From: Hyperoodon ampullatus
Lineage: Eukaryota; Chordata; Mammalia; Artiodactyla; Ziphiidae
Assembly (NCBI GenBank): GCA_949752795.1
Contig: OX457057.1
Span: forward strand, 96,747,513 to 96,811,512
DNA: 64,000 nt
Reading direction: 5' to 3'
The notes under the pieces were generated by a model. The model saw nothing but the letters and a program-made list of their open reading frames with translations, made no database searches and had not been told where the DNA came from. Positions within the stretch are counted from its first letter, which is position 1, and every line of letters begins with the position of its first letter. The position numbers and the translations under genes were made by a program. This document shows positions 11,913 to 23,500 of this stretch, piece by piece.

Positions 11913-12123
11913 ATTTTTTTTTTTTTTTTTTGCGGTACGCGGGCCTCTCACTGTTGTGGCCTTTCCCATTGCGGAGCACAGGCTCTGGACATGCAGGCCC
12001 AGCGGCCATGGCTCACGGGCCCAGCCGCTCCGCGGCATGTGGGATCCTCCCGGACCGGGGCACGAACTCGCGTCCCCTGCATCGGCAGGCGGACTCTCAA
12101 CCACTGCGCCACCAGGGAAGCCC
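11913..12123 (-). repeat. CHR-2-type SINE inserted in L1 ORF2
   Basis: Reverse SINE with a T-run, then TGCGGTACGCGGGCCTCTC and the tRNA-like head ending in ACCAGGGAAGCCC. Target-site duplication TCTTGGTAGA lies at 11903-11912 and 12124-12133, splitting a reading frame that is contiguous in the + strand L1. It is therefore younger than the host L1. Confidence 0.92.
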
Positions 12124-13025
12124 TCTTGGTAGATTTTTAATTACACTTTCAGTTTCAGTGCTTGTGATTGGTCTGTGCATATTTTCTGTTTCTTCCTGGT
12201 TCAGTCTCGGAAGGTTGTGCTTTTCTAAGAATTTGTCCATTTCTTCCAGGTTGTCCATTTTATTGGCATAGAGTTGCTTGTAGTAATCTCTCATGATCCT
12301 TCGTATTTCTGCAGTATCAGTTGTTACTTGTCCTTTTTCATTTCTAATTCTAGTGATTTGAGTCTTCTCCCTTTTTTTCTTGATGAGTCTGGCTAATGGT
12401 TTATCAATTTTATCTTCTCAAAGAACCAGCTTTTAGTTTTATTGATCTTTCCTATTGTTTCCTTCATTTCTTTTTCATTTATTTCTGATCTGATCTTTAT
12501 GATTTCTTTTGTTCTGCTAACTTTGGGTTTTTTTTTTTCTTCTTTCTCTAATTGCTTTAGGAGTACGGTTAGGTTGTTTATTTGCGATGTTTCTTGTTTC
12601 TTGTAGTAGGATTGTATTGCTATAAACTTTCTCTTAGAACTACTTTTTGGTGCATTCCATAGGTTTTGGGTCGTCGTGTTTTCATTCTCATTTGTTTCTA
12701 GGTATTTTTTGATTTCCTCTTTGATTTCTTCAGTAGTCTCTTGGTTATTTAGTAGCATATTGTTTAGCCTCCATGTGTTTGTATTTTTTACACTTTTTTT
12801 TCCTGTAATTGATATCTAGTCTCCTAGCGTTGTGGTCGGAAAAGATACCCGATATGGTTTCAGTTTCCTTAAATTTACCAGGGCTTGATTTGTGACCCAA
12901 GATGTGGTCTATCCTGGAGAATGTTCCATGAGCACTTGAGAAGAAAGTGTATTCTGTTGTTTTTGGATGGAATGTCCTATAAATATCAATGAAGTCCATC
13001 TTGTTTAATGTGTCATTTCAAGCTT

Positions 13026-13131
13026 GTGTTTCCTTATTTATTTTCATTTTGGATAATCTGTCCATTGGTGAAAGTGGGGTGTTTCCTTATTTATTTTCAT
13101 TTTGGATGATCTGTCCATTTGTGAAAGTGGG
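13026..13131. repeat. 53-bp tandem duplication inside L1 ORF2
   Basis: The unit starting GTGTTTCCTTATTTATTTTC at 13026 is repeated starting at 13079 with about three mismatches. The + strand L1 has one copy at the matching site. The duplication is not a multiple of three, so it shifts the frame in the endonuclease region. Confidence 0.85.
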
Positions 13132-13639
13132 GTGTTAAAGTCCTTTACTATTATTGGGTTACTGTCGATTTCACCTTTTGTGGCTGTTAGCATTTGCCTT
13201 ATGTATTGAGGTGCTTCTATGTTGGGTGCATAAATATTTACAATTGTTATATCTTCTTCTTGGATTGATCCCTTCCTTGATCATTATGTACTGTCCTTCT
13301 TTGTCTCTTGTAATAGTCTTTATTTTAAAGTCTATTTTGTCTGATATGAGAATTGCTACTCCAGCTTTCTTTTGATTTCCATTTGCATGGAATATCTTTT
13401 TCCATCCCCTCACTTTCAGTCTATATGTGTCCCTAGGTCTGAAGTGGGTCTGTTGTAGACAGCATATGTACGGGTCTTGTTTTTGTATTCATTCAGCCAT
13501 CTATGTCTTTTGGTTGGGGCATTTAAACCATTTACATTTAAGGTAATTATCGATATGTATGTTCCTATTACCATTCTCCTAATTGTTTTGGGTTTGTTAT
13601 TGTAGGTCTTTTCCTCCTCTTGTGTTTCCTGCCTAGAGA

Positions 13640-14520
13640 AGTTCCTTTAGCATTTGTTGTAAAGCTGGTTTGGTGGTGCTGATTTCTCTTAACTTTTGCT
13701 TATCTGTGAAGGTTTTCATTTCTCCATCGAATCTGAATGAGAACCTTGCTGGGTAGAGTAACCCAGATCCCTGCTGGGTAGGTTTTTCCCTTTCATCACT
13801 TTAAATGTGTCCTACCACTCCCTTCTGGCTTGCAGAGTTTCTGCTGAAAGATCAGCTGTTAACCTTATGGGGATTCCCTTGTATGTTATTTGTTGCTTTT
13901 CCCTTGCTGCTTTCAATACTTTTTATTTGTATTTAATTTTTGATTAATATGTGTCTCAGCATGTTTCTCTTTGGGTTTATCCTTTATGGTACTCTCTGTG
14001 CTTCCTGGACTTGATTGACTATTTCCTTTCCCATGTTAGGGAAGTTTTCAACTATAATCTCTTCAAATATTTTCTCAGACCCTTTTTTTCCCTTCTTCTT
14101 CTGGGACCCCTATAATTTGCATGTTGCTGCATTTAATGTTGGCCCAGAGGTCTCTGAGACTGTCCTCAATTCTTTTCATTCTTTTTTCTTTATTCTTCTC
14201 CCTGGCAGTTATTTCCACCATTTTATCTTCCAGCTCACTTATCCTTTCTTCTGCCTCAGTTATTCTGTTATTGATTACTTCTGGAGTATTTTTAATTTCA
14301 GTAATTGTGTTGTTCATCACTGTTTGTTTTCTCTTTAGTTCTTCTAGATCCTTTTTAAATGTTTCTTGTATTTTCTCCATTCTGTGTCCGAGATTTTGGA
14401 TCATCTTTACTGTCATTACTATGAATTCTTTTTCAGGTAGGTTGCCTATTTCATGTTCTTTTATTTGGTCTTGTAGGTTTTTACCTTGCTCCTTCGTTTG
14501 TATCAAATTTTTTTGTCATT
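13640..14520 (-). pseudogene. L1 ORF1 remnant (RNA-binding chaperone), broken
   Basis: A 143-codon open piece at 14075-14506 on the - strand holds the ORF1p N-terminal part and coiled coil: RITEAEERISELEDKM, then the start of the RNA-binding domain at NMQIIGVPEEE. The C-terminal part lies to the left, out of frame, down to about 13640. The frame is interrupted shortly after the EEEGKK motif. ORF1p normally coats L1 RNA as a trimer. Confidence 0.85.
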
Positions 14521-16064
14521 TCATTTTTTTTTTTTTTTGATGGGTGGTGCTGTATTCCTGTCTTACTGGTTTTTGGCCTGAGACATCCAGCACTGGAGTT
14601 TGCAGGCAGTTGGATAGAGCTGGGTCTTGGTGCCGCGATGAGGAACTCCAGGAGGCCTCACTCCGATTGATATTCCCTGGGGTCTGAGGTTCTCTGTTAG
14701 TCCAGTGGTTTGGACTCAGAACTCCCACCACAGGAGCTCAGGCCGGACCTCCGGTCTGGGAACCGAGATCCTGCAAGCTTTGTGGCATAGTAAAAAAAAA
14801 AAAAAAAAAAAAAGAAAAGAAAAAGAAGAAAGAAAGAAAAAGGGAGCAGTACAGTATCAAAGAATAAAAAACAAAATAAAATTAGAAATATAAAAATTAT
14901 ATTAGGAAAAATAAAACTATAATTGAAACAACTGCAGCAAAATAAAATAAAACCTCAACAGAAGAAAGAAAAATATAAAAAAGGGGTGGGGAGGTGGAAC
15001 AAGCCAAAAGGATACATCACTAACAAAGTATAAAGAATAAAATAAAGTTAGAAAAATAGAAGATTTATTAGGAAAAATAAAAATATAAAAGAATCAACAG
15101 CAGTGAATCAACAAGGTATAACAGAACCCCAATCTAAAAGAGGAAAAAAGAAAAGAAAAAACAAGCCTTGGCTATAGGGGTGGAGTTTAGGCAGGGGTTG
15201 GAACTTAGGCAGAGGCGGGGTTTTGGATGGGGCAGTGTTCAAGTGTGGGGCGGGGCCTCTGCTTAGGACCTGTGCAGAAGGGGAAAGGCAGCATCTGGAA
15301 GGGAGAGCCTCTGGTGTGTGGAGTTCAGAGTTTGGAGGTAGGGCTGAGTGAGGGTGTGTGGGTGGGGTTTAGGCCCAGCTCCTTGGAGGGGGTCTCCGGG
15401 TGTAGAGGTAGGGCCCTGGGTGGGGGCATAGGGGTGGGGCTTGGGCTCTGTGTGGCAGGAGGGAGGCTCCGAGGGCAGAGGTTTAGGTCTGGGAGCCCAA
15501 CAGGCCTCTTGGTGCCTCAGTTCACAGGGAAAGCACTGGCCCAGTTCTGTTCCTTCGTACCCCTCCCCCACCGTCTCCCCCAGGGTCTCCCCCCTCACCA
15601 CTGGACCCCTAATCGTTGGTGGGTCCCACTGGGTGTAGGAATTCCTTCCCTCCCCCAGCCACCCCTCAGGGGTGCCAGTCCCAGAGGTCCAGCCTTTACT
15701 TTTGCTCCCCCTTCCCTCCCTCCCACTCCCTCAGGACCCATGCCATTGGAGGGGGGCCTTGGTGGGCAGATGATCAGACCTGGGATCTCAACAGGTCCCT
15801 GGGAGCCCAAGTGGGCAGGGGAACCTGGCCACGCAGCCTTTTGATGCTCTGCCCTCCCAGTGGTTCCCCAGTTTCCCCCTTTGGGTGTAGGATCCCTTCG
15901 TCTCCCCCAGCCGCCCCTCAGGGGCACCAGTCCCGTCCGGCCTCCACTTCTCCTCCCCCTTCACCCTCCCCACGCCCCACATCCTACCCAGTCACTGGGG
16001 GTTTCTCCCGTCCCCTTAGGTGTCCGTGGTCCCCCACCAGTTCCTGGTAGGTGCCCTAGTTGTG
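14521..16064 (-). promoter_or_regulatory. L1 5'UTR, second type, with A-rich and GC-rich blocks
   Basis: Reading from the L1 5' end at 16064, the region has three parts. First is a GC-rich block at about 15180-16060, in which a roughly 90-bp segment beginning GGGTGTAGGA recurs 252 bp apart (15631 and 15883). Then comes an A-rich block (on the + strand) at about 14790-15165, also internally repeated. Last is a proximal part at 14521-14790. Only the proximal part resembles the 5'UTR of the + strand L1. By position this is the internal promoter; activity is inferred. Confidence 0.65.
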
Positions 16065-16075
16065 CAAAGGAGTAC
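16065..16075. repeat. target-site duplication, right copy, of the 9.1-16.1 kb L1
   Basis: CAAAGGAGTAC, an exact match to 9109-9119. Confidence 0.85.
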
Positions 16076-16657
16076 GTTTCTAACACACAGCAAAACTTTG
16101 TAAAGTCCTATTTCTCTTGCTCTCAGTATCTTTCATTTGCAAGGCAGCTCCAGATGTGCATGTAAAACGTCCCAGGAGTTTATAGGAACAAGAGAATAAT
16201 TTTGCCCAGGGGCTCAGGAAGCGCATCATAGAAAAAGCTTTTGAGTGAAGTCTTGATTCATAACTCTTTGTAGTTTACACAGTTATAAAGATATATATAG
16301 ATATTTACACAGTGATATATGTATGTTTGTACATATATATATATTTTTAATTTCAAATTACCCTTTTTTTGAGTGACTAAAACAATGGAAATTTATTTTC
16401 TCACAGTTCTGGAGGCTGGATGTTCAAGATCAAGGTGTGGTTGAGTTTGGTTCTGGTTTGCAGATCCCTGCCTTCTTGTTGTGTCTTTTCTCTGTGTGCC
16501 TGCATCCTTTGTGTCTCTAAATTACCCTTTGCAGTAAGTTTTTATAGATTCAGGCAACATGTTTACCAATTTATATGGTATATAAGTATCTATACATATA
16601 ATTTATATTAATACATTTAGCTGAATTCAAAGCATTTCATAAAAGAGGAAACTTATG

Positions 16658-16691
<34 letters not shown>

Positions 16692-17819
16692 AACTTATGT
16701 AAAGGAAAGTAATTTGTGCAGCATCATTCAGTGTTGAAATTAGACTTGAGCACAGGTACTCTGAGTCTTAAGATTTGTTTCCTTTCCTATATCATGTGGA
16801 TGAGGTTGGATCATAGGAAAAGGCTAGAAAGCATCCTAAAGGAAAAGAACAGCATGCAGGCAGGTGTGCATAGAGTCTGGGTAGGGAGTAATGGATAATT
16901 GAGTTTGGTGAAGTCACCGAAGGTAATCAGAGGGGGTCAAATTTGAGAGGCTGAGGGCAGACCTTGGAGGGGTAAATGCGTAGTTGAAGAATTTAGCCTT
17001 TAGTCTTCAGACAAAAAAGGGGCCATTCGTTTATTGATCTGGAAACTGGCTGATTGAATAAGTGATTGAAGAAACTGTTTACAGCTGTTATTTTCACACA
17101 TGCCTTTAGACAATTCAGAAAGGAAAGGAAAAAAAAGTCCTCTTGTTCAAACGTAAAATATTTTTTAGAGAACAGGTAACATACTGAATTGGTTTCTTGC
17201 CTTTTTTTGATTCTTAAGCTCTAACTTGTAATTCATTTTTCTTGTTCTTGCACAATTCTTTAAGTGTCTTATTCAGAAAGGGTACCTGTGATAGTTTTTT
17301 GAGATAGTTTTTTGCTTTGTTTTGTTTAGTTTAGTGCTTGCATACCTCACAAAATATTTCTTTTTCCTTCATACACAATACATTTTTTGGCTAGATACGG
17401 AATCCATAGTTCACATCTGCTTCTGAGTTCTGTAGTTAGTCCCTTGTCCCTTTGTTTTTAGGGTGGTGGAGGACATAGTTTCATTCCTATGTATATAACC
17501 TGATTTTAATTTTCGATATATTGAAGGACTTTTACCTGATGAAAGTTGGGAAGCTTTGTGTAGTTTTCTTTTCTTTAAAATTTCCTAGACTATAATAGTA
17601 TTCTTAAATTTTTAGTATGGGTCTTTTCTTAGATTAGGATTTTTTTCCTGTTATTTCATTTTTTATTGTGACATTTTCATCTGTACTGTCCTTTCTAGAA
17701 ACTGAAGAAGTGATGCTATGTAGAATGTGTATAGTTACAGAAAAATAAATTAATTTTCATGTATGATAAAATATTTGTCAAAAATATTCATTTTGATTCT
17801 ACATAGCTCCTAATTCAAC
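16076..17819. other. unique non-coding sequence between two full-length L1s
   Basis: No exon or RNA gene is seen. It holds a TA-rich stretch near 16280-16345. A fragment at about 16355-16530 with TTCTCACAGTTCTGGAGGCTGG belongs to the same old repeat family as 41488-41845. A poly(A)-only insertion lies at 16658-16682. Confidence 0.5.
16641..16699. mobile_element. poly(A)-only retroinsertion with 17-bp TSD
   Basis: AAAAGAGGAAACTTATG at 16641-16657 is repeated exactly at 16683-16699. Between the two copies lie only 25 A residues (16658-16682). This is the signature of an L1-machinery insertion in which nothing but the tail was copied. The left junction AT/AAAAGAG is compatible with the L1 endonuclease site on the opposite strand. 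Confidence 0.8.
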
Positions 17820-17945
17820 ACTTGTTACTCGATGAGGAAATTGAGGTCCCAACAGGTTAAATGATTTGTCCAAAGTCACTTATATAGTTTATGCTAGAAA
17901 ACATCTTGATTCTGTGTCCTTTTCTCTTTCCATTATGCTATCCTG
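17820..17945 (-). repeat. MIR-like fragment
   Basis: GAGGAAATTGAGGTCCCAACAGG followed by TTGTCCAAAGTCAC is the reverse of the MIR core and flank. Short and diverged. Confidence 0.5.
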
Positions 17946-17979
17946 CTTTCCTTTTGACTGGCTGATAAGCTGAAAAGTT

Positions 17980-18159
17980 ATGAATAGGAAACTGTATATT
18001 AGAGAACAGAATTGTGGTTGCCGGTGGGGCGGGGGTGCAGAAGATGAGGAGATTGGGACTAGCAGACGCAAACTATTGTATATAGGATGGATAAACAACA
18101 ATGTCCTATTGTATAGCACAGGGAACTATATTCAATATCCTATAATAAACCATAATGGA
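17980..18159 (+). repeat. older L1 3' end, left half (split by the young L1)
   Basis: The text GATGGATAAACAACAATGTCC and CAGGGAACTATATTCAATATCC is the artiodactyl-type L1 3' end. It is cut at ACCATAATGGA (18149-18159) and resumes at 24748. The young L1 therefore landed inside this older copy. Confidence 0.75.
18147..18159. repeat. target-site duplication, left copy, of the young L1
   Basis: AAACCATAATGGA at 18147-18159 recurs at 24735-24747 just beyond the poly(A) tail. The leading A residues on the right are ambiguous with the tail, so the certain length is 10-11 bp. Confidence 0.85.
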
Positions 18160-19646
18160 CACACTTCCGGGTAAGATGGCGGAAGAGTAAGACGCGGAGA
18201 TCACCTTCCTCCTCACGGATACACCAGAAATACAGCTACACGTGGAACAACTCCTACAGAACACCTACTGAACGCTGGCAGAAGACCCCAGACCTCCCAA
18301 AAGGCAAGAAACTCCCCACATACCTGGGTAGGGCAGAGCGGAGAGATTCCCGCGCAGAGGATCGGTGCCGGGCGGCACTCACCAGCCCGGGGGGCTTGTC
18401 TGCTCGCCCGCCGGGGCGGGCGGCGCTGGAGGCTGGGGCTCGGGCTTCGGTCGGAGCGCGGGGAGAGGACTGGGGCTGGCGGCGAGAGCTCGGCCTGGGG
18501 GGGGCTGGTGTGCCACGGCTGGCCGGGAGGGAGTCCGGGAGGACTCTGGGGCTGCCGAGGGGGCAGGAGACTTGTTCTTCCCTCTTGGTTTCCTGCTGCG
18601 CGAGGAGAGGGGGTTGGGAGCGCTGCTTGGAGGGGCTCCACAGACGGGCGCGAGTCGCGACTGAAAGCGCGGAGCCCAGTGACGGGCGTGGGACGCTGGG
18701 GCTGCTGCTGCCGCCGCCGGGAAGCCCGTGTGCGGGCGCGGGTCGCTGTCCACACCGCCCTTCCGGGAGCCTGGGCGGCCCGCCACTGCCGGGGTCCCGG
18801 GATCCAGGGGCGGCTTCCCTGGGGGAGCGCGCGGCGCGCCTCGGGCTGGTGCAGCGTCACGCCGACCTCTGCCGCTGCAGGCTCGCCCCGCACTCCGTGC
18901 CCCTCCCTCCCGCCCGGCCTGAGTGAGCCAGAGTTCCCGAAGAGGCTGCTCCTTTAACCCTTTCCTGTCTGAGCGAAGAACAGACGCCCTCCGGCGACCT
19001 ACACGCAGAGGCGGGGCCAAATCCAAAGCTGAGACCCGGGAGCTGTGAGAACAAAGAAGAGAAAGGGAAACCTCTCCCAGCAGCCTCAGAAGCAGCGGAT
19101 TAAAGCTCCACAATCAACTTGATGTACCCTGCATCTGTGGAATACATGAATAGACAACAAATCATCCCAAATTGAGGAGCCAGGAGTCAGTACTGTGCCT
19201 CTGAGGTGGGAGAGCCAACTTCAGGACACTGGTCCACAAGAGACCTCCCAGCTCCACATAATATCAAACGGCGAAAATCTTCCAGAGATCTCCATCTCAA
19301 CACCAGCACCCAGCTTCACTCAACGACCAGCAAGCTACAGTGCTGGACACCCTATGCCAAACAACTAGCAAGACAGGAACACAACGCCACCCATTAGCAG
19401 AGAGGTGGCCTAAAATCATAAAAAGTCTGCAGACACCCCAAAACACACCACCAGACGTGGACCTGCCCACCAGAAAGACAAGATCCAGCCTCATCCACCA
19501 GAACACAGGCACTAGTCCCCTCGACCAGGAAACCTACACAACCCACTAAACCAACCTTAGCCACTGGGGACAGACACCAAAAACAACAGGAACTACGAAC
19601 CTGCAGCCGGCAAAAAGGAGACCCCAAACACAGTAACATAAGCAAA
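18160..19646 (+). promoter_or_regulatory. L1 5'UTR / internal promoter, CpG-rich
   Basis: The first 26 bases contain CTTCCG (18164-18169), AAGATGGC (18173-18180) and CGGAAG (18180-18185). These are ETS-type sites in inverted arrangement around a YY1-type core, placed where L1 start-site selection by YY1 occurs in other mammals. About 18340-19020 is strongly GC and CpG rich. The part from about 19330 to 19400 (CTACAGTGCTGGACACC) is shared with the - strand L1. Promoter function is inferred from family knowledge. Confidence 0.75.
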
Positions 19647-20535
19647 ATGAGAAGACAGAAAAACACACAGCAGGAGAAGGAGCAAGATAAAAACCCACCA
19701 GACCTAACAAATGAAGAGGTAATAGGCAGTCTATCTGAAAAAGAATTCAGAATAATGATAGTAAAGATGATCCAAAATCTTGGAAATAGAATAGACAAAA
19801 TGCAAGAAACAGTTAACAAGGACCTAGTAGAACTAAAGATGAATCAAGCATCGATTAAAAACACAATAAATGAAATGAAAAATACTCTAGATGGGATCAA
19901 TAGCAGAATAACTGAGGCAGAAGAACGGATAAGTGAGGTGGAAGATAAAATAGTGGAAATAACTAATGCAGAGCAAAATAAAGAGAAAAGAATGAAAAGA
20001 ACAGAGGACAATATCAGAGACCTCTGGGACAACATTAAACGCACCAACATTCGAATTATAGGGGTTCCAGAAGAAGAAGAGAAAAAGAAAGGGACTGAGA
20101 AAATATTTGAAGAGATTATAGTTGAAAACTTCCCTAATATGGGAAAGGAAATAGTTAATCAAGTCCAAGAAGCACAGAGAGTCCCATACAGAATAAATCC
20201 AAGGAGAAATACGCCAAGACACATATTAATCAAACTGTCAAAAATTAAACACAAATCATATTAAAAGCAGCAAGGCAAAAACAACAAATAACACACAAGG
20301 GAATCCCCATCAGGATAACAGCTGATCTCTCAGCAGAAACTCTACAAGCCAGAAGGGAGTGGCAGGACATAATTAAAGTGATGAAGGAGAGAAACCTGCA
20401 ACCAAGATTACTCTACCCAGCAAGGATCTCATTCAGATTTGATGGAGAAATTAAAACGTTTACAGACAAGCAAAAGCTGAGAGAGTTCAGCACCACCAAA
20501 CCAGCTTTACAACAAATGCTAAAGGAACTTCTCTA
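19647..20535 (+). pseudogene. L1 ORF1, single frameshift near 20250
   Basis: ORF1p is the RNA-binding chaperone of L1. An open frame of 205 codons runs from ATG 19647 to a stop at 20262-20264. It has a basic N-terminus, a coiled coil (heptads around residues 45-130, RITEAEERISEVEDKI) and the start of the RNA-recognition domain (NIRIIGVPEEEE). The usual protein is about 330-340 residues. The missing C-terminal part is present and open in another frame from about 20256 to a TAG at about 20533. One indel near 20250-20260, just after the IKLSKIK motif, separates them. There is no other break. This may be a true mutation or an assembly error. Confidence 0.88.
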
Positions 20536-20594
20536 GGCAAGAAACACAACAGAAGGAAAAGACCTACAATAACGAACCCAAAACAATTAAGAAA

Positions 20595-23500
20595 ATGGGA
20601 ATAGGAACATACATATCGATAATTACCTTAAATGTAAATGGACTAAACGCTCCCACCAAAAGACACAGATTGGCTGAATGGATACAAAAACAAGACCCAT
20701 ATATATGCTGTCTACAAGAGACCCACTTCAGACCTAGAGACACATACAGACTGAAAGTAAGGGGATGGAAAAAGATATTCCATGCAAATGGAAACCAAAA
20801 GAAAGCTGGAGTAGCAATTCTCATATCAGACAAAATAGACTTTAAAATAAAGACTACTAGAAGAGACAAAGAAGGACACTACATAATGATCAAGGGATCG
20901 ATCCAAGAAGAAGATATAACAATTGTAAATATTTATGCACCCAACATAGGAGCACCTCAATACATAAGGCAAACACTAACAGCCATAAAAGGAGAAATCG
21001 ACAGTAACACAATCATAGTAGGGGACTTTAACACCCCACTTTCACCAATGGACAGATCATCCAAAATGAAAATAAATAAGGAAACACAAGCTTTAAATGA
21101 TACATTAAACAAGATGGACTTAATTGATATTTATAGGACATTCCATCCAAAAACAACAGAATACACATTTTTCTCAAGTGCTCATGGAACATTCTCCAGG
21201 ATAGATCATATCTTGGGTCACAAATCAAGCCTTGGTAAATTTAAGAAAATTGAAATTGTATCAAGTATCTTTTCCGACCACAATGCTATGAGACTAGATA
21301 TCAATTACAGGAAAAGAGCTATAAAAAATACAAACACATGGAGGCTAAACAATACATTACTTAATAACGAAGTGATCACTGAAGAAATCAAAGAGGAAAT
21401 AAAAAAATACCTAGAAACAAATGACAATGGAGACACGACGACCCAAAACCTATGGGATGCAGCAAAAGCAGTTCTAAGAGGGAAGTTTATAGCAATACAA
21501 TCCCACCTTAAGAAACAGGAAATATCTCGACTAAACAACCTAACCTTGCACCTAAAGCAATTAGAGAAAGAAGAACAAAAACATCCCAAAGTTAGCAGAA
21601 GGAAAGAAATCATAAAAATCAGATCAGAAATAAATGAAAAAGAAATGAAGGAAACAATAGCAAAGATCAATAAAACTAAAAGCTGGTTCTTTGAGAAGAT
21701 AAACAAAATTGATAAACCATTAGCCAGACTCATCAAGAAAAAAAGGGAGAAGACTCAAATCAATAGAATTAGAAATGAAAAAGGAGAAGTAACAACTGAC
21801 ACTGCAGAAATACAAAAGATCGTGAGAGATTACTATAAGCAACTCTATGCCAATAAAATGGACAACCTGGAAGAAATGGACAAATTCTTAGAAATGCACA
21901 ACCTGCCAAGACTGAATCAGGAAGAAATAGAACATATGAACAGACCAATCACAAGCACTGAAATTGAAACTGTGATAAAAAATCTTCCAACAAACAAAAG
22001 CCCAGGACCAGATGGCTTCACAGGCGAATTCTATCAAGCATTTAGAGAAGAGCTAACGCCTATCCTTCTCAAACTCTTCCAAAATATAGCAGAGGGAGGA
22101 ACACTCCCAAACTCATTCTACGAGGCCACCATCACCTTGATACCAAAACCAGACAAGGATGTCACAAAGAAAGAAAACTACAGGCCAATATCACTGATGA
22201 ACATAGATGCAAAAATCCTCAACAAAATACTAGCAAACAGAATCCAACAGCACATTAAAAGGATCATACACCATGATCAAGTGGGGTTTATCCCAGGAAT
22301 GCAAGGATTCTTCAATATACGCAAATCAATCAACGTGATACACCATATTAACAAATTGAAGGAGAAAAACCATATGATCATCTCAATAGATGCAGAGAAA
22401 GCTTTCGACAAAATTCAACACCCATTCATGATAAAAACCCTGCAGAAAGTAGGCATAGAGGGAACTTTCCTCAACATAATAAAGGCCATATATGACAAAC
22501 CCACAGCCAGCATCGTCCTCAATGGTGAAAAACTGAAACCATTTCCACTAAGATCAGGAACAAGACAAGGTTGCCCACTCTCACCACTCTTATTCAACAT
22601 AGTTTTGGAAGTTTTAGCCACAGCAATCAGAGAAGAAAAGGAAATAAAAGGAATCCAAATTGGAAAAGAAGAAGTAAAGCTGTCACTGTTTGCAGATGAC
22701 ATGATACTATACATAGAGAATCCTAAAGATGCTACCAGAAAACTACTAGAGCTAATCAATGAATTTGGTAAAGTTGCAGGATACAAAATTAATGCACAGA
22801 AATCTCTGGCGTTCCTATATACTAATGATGAAAAATCTGAAAGTGAAATCAAGGAAACACTCCCATTTACCATTGCAACAAAAAGAATAAAATATCTAGG
22901 AATAAACCTACCTAAGGAGACAAAAGACCTGTATGCAGAAAATTATAAGACACTGATGAAAGAAATTAAAGATGATACAAATAGATGGAGAGATGTACCA
23001 TGTTCTTGGATTGGAAGAATCAACATTGTGAAAATGACTCTACTACCCAAAGCAATCTACAGATTCAATGCAATCCCTATCAAAATACCACTGGCATTTT
23101 TCACAGAACTAGAACAAAAAATTTCACAATTTGTATGGAAACACAAAAGACCCCGAATAGCCAAAGCAATCTTGAGAACGAAAAATGGAGCTGGAGGAAT
23201 CAGGCTCCCTGACTTCAGACTATACTACAAAGCTGCAGTAATCAAGACAGTATGGTACTGGCACAGAAACAGAAAGATAGATCAATGGAACAGGATAGAA
23301 AGCCCAGAGATAAACCCACGGACATATGGTCACCTTATCTTTGATAAAGGAGGCAGGAATGTACAGTGGAGAAAGGACAGTCTCTTCAATAAGTGGTGTT
23401 GGGAAAACTGGACAGGGACATGTAAAAGTATGAGATTCGATCACTCCCTAACACCATACACAAAAATAAGCTCAAAATGGATTAAAGACCTAAATGTAAG

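Larger units (their letters stand above)
9485..13590 (-). pseudogene. L1 ORF2 remnant (endonuclease/reverse transcriptase), broken
   Basis: Open pieces on the - strand at 9426-9722, 9996-10253, 10163-10729, 10794-11297, 12097-12294, 12393-12758, 12745-12999 and 13171-13413 together follow the order of L1 ORF2p: endonuclease, reverse transcriptase with [12 protein letters not shown] (near 11206-11171) and the C-terminal region. In life ORF2p nicks the target and copies its own RNA. Here the frame is broken by indels, a SINE insertion at 11913-12123 and a 53-bp tandem duplication at 13026-13131. It is non-functional. Confidence 0.9.
9120..16064 (-). mobile_element. degenerate full-length L1 (5'UTR, ORF1, ORF2, 3'UTR)
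   Basis: A LINE-1 retrotransposon read on the - strand. Its poly(A)/3'UTR is at 9120-9480, followed by ORF2 remnants at about 9485-13590, ORF1 remnants at about 13640-14520 and a 5'UTR out to 16064. It is bounded by exact 11-bp duplications CAAAGGAGTAC. The body is about 6.9 kb including a 211-bp SINE inserted at 11913-12123. Many frameshifts and stops show that it can no longer make its proteins. The 5'UTR differs in its distal part from that of the + strand L1 at 18160. Confidence 0.9.

Noticed and set aside
15227..16165. Proline- and glycine-rich open frames of 100-205 codons on both strands
   Set aside because: They fall in the GC-rich 5'UTR of the - strand L1. Low stop density in GC-rich repeats explains them.
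18213..19113. CpG-rich segment as a host gene promoter or first exon of FAM102B
   Set aside because: It lies wholly within the 5'UTR of the TSD-bounded L1 at 18160-24734, and no FAM102B first-exon coding sequence is found in it.
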